Source: Rhizodiscina lignyota (Eukaryota; Ascomycota; Dothideomycetes; Aulographales; Rhizodiscinaceae). From it: a DNA stretch of 64,000 nt. Both the position numbers and the translations under genes were made by a program. Below are positions 56,666 through 64,000 of this stretch, in pieces. The stretch covers positions 682,001 through 746,000 of the forward strand of contig ML978121.1 in NCBI GenBank assembly GCA_010015805.1. Reading direction: 5' to 3'. The notes under the pieces are model-generated. The model was not told the origin of the DNA. It worked only from the letters and a program-made list of their open reading frames with translations, and searched no databases. How positions within the stretch are numbered: the stretch's first letter is position 1; every line of letters begins with the position of its first letter.

Positions 56666-57454
56666 ATGCCTCGCCTCTTCTCAGTCTTTCGTTTGCCTTC
56701 AAAGTTGCAAAGAAGAGCTCGCCGCTCCAGAATAAGGACTATGATCGTTCTGCTGATGGTTGTCTGTCTGTTCATTACCCCTTTCTACTTTATTTACAAA
56801 CCACCAACCTTCTTAATACGATATTTCCAACGTCGCTGGCCTGATGTGCTCTGGAATGTGCCTACCGAATCTAAAATTGTGGCTCTCACAATAGACGATG
56901 GACCGTCTGAATACACGACCGAGATCATGCGACTGCTCAAAGAGAACGAAGCAGCGGCCACGTTCTTCATCATCGGAGGCCAGGTTTCCGGGCGTGAGAA
57001 GGTCCTGCAAGATCTCATCCGCAATGGCAACGAGCTAGGCAATCACGCCATGCACGACGAGCCGTCCCGCTCTCTCAGCGACAATACGCTCGTTGAGGAA
57101 ATCCACTCAGTTGAGGAGATGTTGAGTCATGCATACTCTGCTGTCGATATTGCGCCTCCACCGAAGTACTTCCGGCCCGGGTCAGGGTTCTTCAGCACGA
57201 AGATGCGAGAGACGCTCAAGAGGCTTGGATATAGGCTGGTCCTGGGGAGCGTCTATCCGCATGATCCGCAGATTTCCATGTGGAAGGTCAATGCAAACCA
57301 TATCCTCAGTATGGTCAGGCCTGGATCGATTATCATCTGCCATGACCGGAGACCTTGGACTGTGCCGATGCTCAAGACCGTGCTTCCGGAGCTGAGGCAG
57401 AGGGGATATCGAATCATGACTGTCACCGAGTTGCTCAAGGCATTGAATACGTGA
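56666..57454 (+). CDS. Polysaccharide deacetylase, membrane-anchored
   Basis: NodB-domain (CE4) enzyme removing acetyl groups from chitin or a related cell-wall polymer. Single exon, 262 residues. A basic start and one hydrophobic anchor at about 26-44 make it a type II membrane protein. NodB motif 1 is TIDDGPS (residues 75-81, Asp77-Asp78), motif 2 NHAMHDEPS with the metal ligands His127 and His130, motif 3 YFRPGSGFFS, motif 5 region IIICHDRRPW. Length is near the minimum for the family, with no chitin-binding module. Proteins of this compact, anchored type are widespread in Pezizomycotina; substrate not determined. Confidence 0.88.
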   Translation: MPRLFSVFRLPSKLQRRARRSRIRTMIVLLMVVCLFITPFYFIYKPPTFLIRYFQRRWPDVLWNVPTESKIVALTIDDGPSEYTTEIMRLLKENEAAATFFIIGGQVSGREKVLQDLIRNGNELGNHAMHDEPSRSLSDNTLVEEIHSVEEMLSHAYSAVDIAPPPKYFRPGSGFFSTKMRETLKRLGYRLVLGSVYPHDPQISMWKVNANHILSMVRPGSIIICHDRRPWTVPMLKTVLPELRQRGYRIMTVTELLKALNT

Positions 57455-59641
57455 AGAAGAAACTGCTTCGGAACGGAGGTCTGGAGCGTACTTTCCATCT
57501 TCAACGGCAGCTTTTGTGCCTTGTCATTCAGCATCATCAACCGATCACTCTCTGTTGATGGGATTGACAGCCCAAGAGTCAAATACTGTGTGTCCAATAT
57601 GCTAGCTGTGGGTAGTCTGGGGTAACGCGGCGCCACAGCATGTGTGGGAGCATATGCTGCGACTTCCTGCGGACTGCGCATGCTTTATGTCAAGGGTGGA
57701 AATACTGAGCTGGCATGACGAAGGACGACGCATGGAATCACATGGAACGGACGGTAATAGGTGCTCCCTCTGCAACGAGTCTGCTACGGGCGCCTCAATA
57801 CCGGTGGATGGACAGTTCGGCTAGACGTGCTGGTCATCATAAATGGCGGCTTTTGCACCATTTGATTTAGCATCACGGCCGCGGACGAGGGGATTGTACG
57901 GGCGGTAATGATGGGCTGAGGCAGGGGCCAACGATGAGGTGTTCACTCTGCAAGGAATGTCTACAGCGAAGTACGTGCGCTACAGCATCGGTATTTCGGT
58001 CCCAGGAGAGCAATATATAAGAGGCGTGGCGCTTCCTCTATCATCGAATATATTCTCAGCACACTAGGACATGATGGCGATGCTGAATGACACAGAGGGT
58101 ATCAACATCGGAATTTCCTTTCGGTTTTGTGTTCTACAGATAGTGTTGGACGAATCGAAAAAGGTAAACAGGACAACTTGGTGAATTTCGGCACGTGGCA
58201 CGAGACCAGTAGAAGAAAGTCAACCATACAACTTAGCAAGCCTCTTCATGTAGAGTGGTCTTTGCGGAAGAGGCTGAATCAAATGCCTTAGCTGACCTCC
58301 GCGTACAGCAGTAGATTAGTAGAAGAAGATCAGCTGGATAACTAGCTACCTCTCAGTGCATAGTGCAGCCCCGATGGAAGAACGTAATCCAGATAACTTG
58401 CTGAACTTGCGCATGTAGTATAAGCGCAGCAGAAGACGGTGAACTGCATCGCTCAGTTAACTTGTGCACATGTCGCCAGCTGATTCGAAGAGCTAGTTTT
58501 AATTTCTGCATCGTATCTCCGCACACAGTTGGGGTCTAGAGTTAGAATTTGCCCGTTTGGAGTTGAAATATGCAACTCAACTGTATGTACGGAATCATTC
58601 AGAATACTTATCTGTTATTCTATCGTGGCACCTCACACACTTGTCTTGCTAGCCATGGCTTAATCGACCTTTGGGGCCGCGGTCTATGGATGATGTCAAT
58701 TCCCAGGCTATCCCAAATCAAAGACAGAGAAAAGCCAAGACGGAATATTCACGGCATGGAGGCAGTAAGACATCTGGAGTTTGAGTAGACAACTGCTTCT
58801 TATGATCTTCGTAGCTATGTCTTAGAATTATACCAGGTCACACTTTTTCATCTTCCATGCTTCATCACCTGCGCACACGGCTCAGTGAAAAAGGTATAGT
58901 AATGTCTCCCCTTCCTCGCCTCTCAATCGCTCATCCTCATGCTTCGATAATCAAGAAAAGGCGTGGATGCCGGGTTCGTCAAATCAGAGTAGTACCGCGA
59001 GCGACAAGCATTGCTGCCGACGTATCGCAATTCGCCTTTGTGCAGGACCAGGAAGCAACCCAATGGGAATGAAAAACATTCAAAACAGGAGAAAAAACAA
59101 AAGGAAGAGGATGATGGATGACCAGAAAAGGGAATTATTTCAAACGCCTGGACAATGCATGATGGGAGGATGCCAACAGATTCGCTCGATGATGTGGAAA
59201 ATCCTGCCGTCCGATTCGTTTCGTGCCAATGCCGCCATTACAAAGAGGTGAAAGGGGTATTTAGACTTTGTGCAAAGCTTGCCGGTGCTAAAGCATGTCG
59301 GTGCTTTGTCCAAGAGTCTGTTTGTGCAATAGAGATGCTGAATGTAAACGCTGCTGCTTCCACCACTCCAACTGTTTCCCTCAATTATCCTTCGCTATTC
59401 CGTTTCTTCTGCCGTTGATGTACACCAAGAAGCGTCAAAGGTGAAGTGTATTGCGTCCTGAGCCCTGTCTAGCGTATCCGAAGAGTTCTCCGATGTGATG
59501 TGAGGATTGAAAAGAGGTGCTGATGCAGAAGATGGATATATGCTGGCTCTCCGATGGGTTGCTAACTGTATGCTCATTGGGAGGACCATCGCTGGCGCTT
59601 TGTGGACGTAAGGCAAAAGAAAACTGAAATAAGAATTCCTC
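57455..59641. other. Gene-poor region with worn tandem repeats
   Basis: About 2.2 kb without a supported gene. It holds the 55-bp tandem repeat listed separately. A TATATAAG lies near 58014 followed by an ATG at 58071, but the frame from it is only 35 codons. Two stretches near 57745 and 57926 look alike (ctccctctgcaacgag and tcactctgcaaggaat), hinting at another worn duplication. Confidence 0.45.
58175..58492 (+). repeat. Degenerate tandem repeat, about 55-bp unit
   Basis: About six copies, each opening with a version of aacttgctgaacttgcgc and ending in a cagtagaagaag-like stretch. Copies begin near 58175, 58230, 58286, 58340, 58395 and 58459, giving steps of 55, 56, 54, 55 and 64. They are strongly diverged from each other, so this is an old minisatellite. 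It shows no sustained reading frame. Confidence 0.55.
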
Positions 59642-61510
59642 TTATTGCTGCGCAGCAACGCACCAATGCCGGTGGAATACCCATGCAGCCTTCTGACACT
59701 CCTTGCTGCAGTACTTTGTCCGCCGGCATCTCCTGCACTTTGCGAACTGCCTCGTGTATTCTTCCCACTTGCCACACTCGTAATACGCGCACTGTCTGAT
59801 GCCGCCCCGCGAGTCGTCTTTGCGGCAAAGGTTCCTCATGACGACACCAGCCCAGTACTGCATGTCCTGCGAGTGATGGCGGACCGTGAACTTCTCCACA
59901 AGCGGGAAGATGTTGAGGTCTTCGGGGAGAAGGTACTCATTGTCCGGATCATCTTCGAAGGCGAGCGGTTCGTCGGTGGGAGGGATTTCGCCGTCCAAGA
60001 GCATCAGTTGTTTGCCAATCTTGAGCCCAGGGACGAGATGGGAGTTCTGGAAGTAGCGTCGTAGGTTGCAGTATTTCGAGACGTAAGCGAGGAGTTGGAG
60101 GGACATGAGAACATCTTCGTCTCGAGGTACGGCGGCGACCATTGCGGCGGCAGTGGCGCGGTCCGTGATCAGGTTGGCGATGTGACGAGGATACCACGGC
60201 AGGACAGGAACGTTCATTGTTGGCGGAGTGGCGTTCATGGCATTGAGGACGTTGAGTGTGGGAAGTTGAGGGGCTCCAAACGGTGTGGCGGGCTGTGGAG
60301 TTGCGGGGTTGACGATGCTACCATCCAGCATAGTGCGATGTGTAATGTTGAACGTCTCAGCGTCTGTTCCTTCTGGTCCTGGCGGGGCAAGGCGCACGGG
60401 TGTTGCTCCCGCTTCAAGAACGTCCTCGCTGTCTACTACGTCTGGCATCTGGATGTCGTTCTGAATGCCCACCAGAGGTTCTTCAGCAGCAGGTTCAGGT
60501 ACCGAGTCGCTGGGCGCCTCGGCGATTTCATCAGCTTGTCCATCGTCCGAGTCTCCAGACATCGAGAGCTGATGTCTGATGGATGGTCTTCGGTTTCCTC
60601 TTGACCGACGAGGACTACTCGGTCGAAGTTGTGCCGTGGCATTGGGAGTTGTGGGCGACTCCGGCTGAGATGTCACTTCCACCTGAAGAGATGGAAGCAT
60701 TGATGGCAGTCTGTCCACTTCGCGTACTGGACGAATACCGAAGGAATCTGGAGAGCTATCCAGAAGAGGTCCAGCAGTGACAAGGGGCTGGGTGATCATG
60801 TGGCGCCCATTTCCAGTTGCGAACATCTGTGGCCTGCTCTCATGGCTCCGGTGGTGATGATGGTGATGATGTGAGCGGCCAAAGGTTGTCCTCTCAGGAG
60901 GAGAACTGAGCGAGAAAGCAGGAAGAGGATTTGCGGCGTCGTTTGTGGTCGTATTCTGTCCATAAGGCTGTGGAATCTCAATCGGCGGCGGAACCTGGCG
61001 ACGAGACCTCTCAGACCGGTGACTGCTGCCAGATCCGCTATGATCATTTGCCCTCGAGCAATGTCTGGACGGAACGCCCAAACGGGCAGAAGTGCGCTTG
61101 AGCTCAGCCTCGGCCTTCTCACGGCATTTATCAACGACCTTGATGTAGTTGTCGAGTATCGTCGCGATGACCGGGACCATGTCTGCTTCAACAACTCTCG
61201 TCCTTACGTTCTCCGAACCTCGCACGCCGATATTGACGACGCACTGAAACGCGAGGTTCCACTTCCACATCTCCATCATGTCTTTGCTCCTCCCCTCTTT
61301 GAGGATGACCACCAGTCTTTCAATGCCGCCATCGACACCAAGGATATCTCTGATACGGGCTGAAGAGGTTGTGAGGTATGCGAGGTGGTTGAGGGAGTTG
61401 ACGAGAGGGAGAGTCGAGGTGCAGTCGAGGGCTCGCCGATCATACAACGCGGTCGTTATGCCGACCGACGCCTTGTTCGCGCTTGGTATGCTAAAATTTG
61501 CCTCCCTCAT
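59642..61510 (-). CDS. samB: MYND-finger protein SamB/Mub1
   Basis: Orthologue of Aspergillus samB and yeast Mub1, which with the E3 ligase Ubr2 controls turnover of targets such as Rpn4; samB affects nuclear positioning and conidiophore morphology. Single exon, 622 residues. The N-terminal 150 residues are nearly family-invariant (MREANFSIPSANKASVGITT, DRRALDCTSTLPLVNSLNHL, then MEMWKWNLAFQCVVNIGVRG) and form an armadillo-like region. A disordered middle has a His run. The C-terminus is a MYND zinc finger: CAYYECGKW, CRRCRRTKYCSKECQ and HRHWC. The start ATG matches homologues exactly. Confidence 0.94.
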   Translation of the reverse strand: MREANFSIPSANKASVGITTALYDRRALDCTSTLPLVNSLNHLAYLTTSSARIRDILGVDGGIERLVVILKEGRSKDMMEMWKWNLAFQCVVNIGVRGSENVRTRVVEADMVPVIATILDNYIKVVDKCREKAEAELKRTSARLGVPSRHCSRANDHSGSGSSHRSERSRRQVPPPIEIPQPYGQNTTTNDAANPLPAFSLSSPPERTTFGRSHHHHHHHRSHESRPQMFATGNGRHMITQPLVTAGPLLDSSPDSFGIRPVREVDRLPSMLPSLQVEVTSQPESPTTPNATAQLRPSSPRRSRGNRRPSIRHQLSMSGDSDDGQADEIAEAPSDSVPEPAAEEPLVGIQNDIQMPDVVDSEDVLEAGATPVRLAPPGPEGTDAETFNITHRTMLDGSIVNPATPQPATPFGAPQLPTLNVLNAMNATPPTMNVPVLPWYPRHIANLITDRATAAAMVAAVPRDEDVLMSLQLLAYVSKYCNLRRYFQNSHLVPGLKIGKQLMLLDGEIPPTDEPLAFEDDPDNEYLLPEDLNIFPLVEKFTVRHHSQDMQYWAGVVMRNLCRKDDSRGGIRQCAYYECGKWEEYTRQFAKCRRCRRTKYCSKECQKAAWVFHRHWCVAAQQ

Positions 61511-63165
61511 GTTCGTTGCCGGCAGAGGTGCGTCGAGATGAGATTGCGAGGCGCGGTGCGACGTGAAAGTTGGAATGTTGCAGTCGCGGTGCGGAGTAGA
61601 AGGTCAGGGATGTGCAGAGGATGTTTGTGTCGTGTCTCGGTCCCTAAAGCAACCCTCGCACCCCCAAACACAACGGGGAGTTGTAGAAAGGTCAATTCGA
61701 CTGGAAGAGGGTATCACGGAGGCACGAGACGATGAACAATGATGGCAAAGCACCACTACACTCGCGAAACTCGAGAGTGCGGAGCCGAGTCAAAGGAACG
61801 GCCCAGGCCCAAAGGTGAGGCGTCGGTGCTGCGAACCTCACTGAAGGTAGGACGACACGCGAGGATGTTGGATTGTCGTGCAAAGGCTCGCGATGCCGGG
61901 AGGAGGTGTTTTTTTTTTTGGTGAAGAGTGGATTGGAAAGCAGGTCGGGCGTGTGGCGAGGCAGAGGACGTGATTGCCGATGCGGAGGGAAGCGACTCAA
62001 ATCGACGGGGGGTAGTCGTCGTGGTCGTGGGCCCTCTCGCGCGTCTGCTCAGCGAGCCATATGATGCTGCAGTGGGCGAGTAGCGGAATGCGAGTAACTT
62101 GCTGCTCTTCGGGATGGTGTATGGGGGTGTATGAGAGGGAGTCGAGTCGGTTGGGCGTGAGGAGAGTGCAGGAGAGAGTGTCTCAAGGAAGGCCTGCTAA
62201 AGCCTGCTAAAGGCGCTGCTTATCCAATCAGGCGTGGCCGACTTTATGCGTCGCACGCCACAGCATTCCTCATTTCAGCTGCAGCGTAGCATCATCTAGA
62301 AACGCTACTAACCGGCACGCAAGCAGTTCGCTAATCACGAATTGACGAGAGCAGCTGTGCGGTGCTATCACGCACGGCGAGGTGGGAGTCTGCAGCCTCC
62401 AACGCTCCCATATCACGGCCGCTTCAATTGTAACAGGACCCGTTAGCCGCCCATGATCTATTCTGGGCTGCAGGTCACATGTTGGATGGCAAATGGCAAG
62501 ACAGGACGCCGTCTACCATGTTGGACAGCGGACTCGATGCTTGATCGCCACGAACACTCTCCTCCTTGTGCGCGCTGTGTCGCTGCATGTCTTGGATTGC
62601 ACCCGCTGGGTCCATGTCAGACGTTAGAGGAGCATCCGTGGTTTAAGGTTTGATGGCAGGCCCCGTCCCCGTCAAATAAGCAGCAGCACGTGAAGCGGCG
62701 CTCTGGGCTGCTCTGGGTACCCGCGCACCCAAATGCACGGTCGGAGGTACCGCTCGCCAGTAACCGCCAGCCAAGCCAGTCCGGGCTGCCGCTGGCTTTG
62801 ACGCTCCTCATCAAACCACAAAGGCGACGCGCAAAAGTAATCATCGACCCTGCGACCCAGCCATAGGAGTGGCCGCGCTTGTTTCCATTATTATGCGCCC
62901 TTGCCAGCAACGCGCGCCGTTCCCCTTAATTGTTCGGGTAGGTCCATAATCGTGGCGGCAGGGGATGTGTAGCGCGTGTCGTCACGTACCTCCTTTAACC
63001 CCAGACTTTGTATGACGGGAGCATCCATGACAGAAAATGTCCATCACCATCAACACTTTTCGCTGTATCTCACCACCATTCGCTAATTGGCACGCCCGCT
63101 CGCTTTTCATCTCCGGCATCCGCCATTATCATCCTTCCTTCGCAACCTATCCATGCCGTAACACA
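61511..63165. other. Divergent promoter region samB / CorA
   Basis: About 1.65 kb between divergent genes, GC-rich, with an 11-base T run at 61909-61919 on the plus strand (A run in the samB leader sense). No coding gene is supported. Confidence 0.45.
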
Positions 63166-64000
63166 ATGGCAGAGCCACAAGTTAGAGACTTCCAGACGCG
63201 TGCGAGAGCGGCGACCGAATACATCTCTACTCAAACCTTCGGCGGTGACCTCGAGGCGCAGAGAAGCAGACGGCACAGCTCATCCGTCTCCCCAAATGTT
63301 GCTACTTCAGTTTCCGGTCGAAGCGTCGGGAACGACAACTTACACCCAGACGCTCGCACTTCCGTCGAGAGCCTAAGACGACGACCTACCAGACAAAACA
63401 CCGTTCGGCACTACAGCCAATCTGCTACACATGCGCAGTACGAAGAGCCCGGTGCAGAACCTGGTATAGACACGCAGAAGGAGGATGCGATACTACGATT
63501 CCGGCACTTGCTTGCAGATTGTCAGATTACCGTGGTCGACTTCTCGGAGGATCGCATACAACAGCATGAGCTGGACAATCGCACTCTTGCCGAATTCATC
63601 ATGCAGCCAAAGCCAGATTGGGTGGCCTGCCGTTGGATGAACGTCAATGGCATCAGTTTCGACGTTATACAACTCCTACAGAAGGAGAAGAACCTCCATC
63701 GCCTTGCGGTGGAGGATCTGTTACAGAGCAGAAGTAGGACAAAGGCCGATTGGTACTCTGATCATGCTTTCCGTAAGTGCTCTTCGTTCTTTAGCTGCTT
63801 GCTTAACGAAAGCTGCAATTGTCATACTCTCCCGACAATCTATGCGTGGACGCTCCTATTTCTTGTCAGCTTCCACCTCACTAGAACCAATGTCATGTCA
63901 ATCAATTAGATCTCTTACTATGTGTTCATTGCTTCTTCAGAGAAGCTCTATACCGTGTTATCTAATGTTCTTTCAGTGCTCTTAACCCTCCAAAAGCTGG
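63166..64000 (+). CDS. CorA-type metal ion transporter, N-terminal part (runs off the window)
   Basis: Start of a CorA-family divalent cation (probably magnesium) transporter. The window ends before the membrane spans. Exon 1 is 63166-63772 from the ATG of MAEPQVRDFQTRA; an upstream in-frame ATG at 63037 exists but its extension has no family look. The cytosolic funnel domain is visible: ITVVDFSEDRI, WVACRWMNVNGISFDVIQLL, LHRLAVEDLLQSRSRTKADWYSDHAF. A donor at 63773 (GTAAGT) is most simply joined to 63977, which continues LLLTLQKL as in homologues; an alternative acceptor at 63940 also keeps phase. The 204-nt intron could hide a micro-exon. Confidence 0.8.

Noticed and set aside
60780-60880. 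Repeated gatgatg/catcat triplets
   Set aside because: They code the histidine run in the disordered middle of SamB, not an intergenic microsatellite.
61909-61919. T run as a possible RNA polymerase III terminator
   Set aside because: No tRNA or 5S-like A/B boxes are found upstream.
1-64000. CRISPR arrays, bacterial mobile elements, rRNA or tRNA genes, intact retroelements
   Set aside because: None seen by eye: no regular spacer arrays, no transposase or reverse transcriptase motifs, no tRNA-like folds recognised. A tRNA scan could still find one I missed.

Overview
The window comes from a filamentous ascomycete (Pezizomycotina), most likely a dothideomycete. The evidence is many short GT-AG introns (about 46-90 nt) with CTNAC-type branch points, close gene spacing on both strands, and gene content such as a DASH subunit, samB/MUB1, GEP4, a BRE4-type transporter, a GT31 glycosyltransferase and a CorA transporter. 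There is no bacterial-style operon. All exon models were built by hand from splice signals and protein similarity; in almost every gene the exon lengths sum to a multiple of three.

Layout. 0.5-6.5 kb: class II aldolase FBA1 (nine exons), a GT31 glycosyltransferase, and a divergent pair SPC19/ATP18. 8.2-14.6 kb: casein kinase 1 with an optional spliced tail, and a large BRE4-like membrane transporter. 15.0-20.6 kb: a head-to-head pair of related F-box-like genes (one broken) and a nitronate monooxygenase with a one-base frameshift. 21.4-24.4 kb: a hypothetical gene, a decayed coding fragment, and the first member (D) of a new small-protein family. 24.5-30.8 kb: eL32, a membrane-anchored ubiquitin protease, ALB1 and LAS1, three of the four linked to the 60S subunit. 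31.0-32.2 kb: a low-complexity hypothetical gene. 32.2-38.3 kb: a 6-kb gene desert. 38.3-40.7 kb: three tandem members (A, B, C) of the same small-protein family. 40.7-49.7 kb: an AAGAB/Irc6-like adaptin-binding protein, SMD3 and GEP4 (divergent), TRS31, and a 1243-residue protein with ADF-H and PH-like ends. 51.2-57.5 kb: IRC22, a CCCH-finger protein, a NOPCHAP1-like protein and a membrane-anchored polysaccharide deacetylase. 57.5-59.6 kb: a gene-poor stretch with a worn 55-bp tandem repeat. 59.6-64 kb: samB/MUB1 and the start of a CorA-type transporter.

Most genes are housekeeping and show no joint pathway, apart from the loose ribosome-biogenesis group (eL32, ALB1, LAS1). The most novel item is the four-member family of 138-172-residue proteins (A-D). 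All four share one phase-1 intron at the same place, a run of predicted beta strands, and a C-terminal helix with an invariant Ala-Trp pair. I do not recognise it as any named family.
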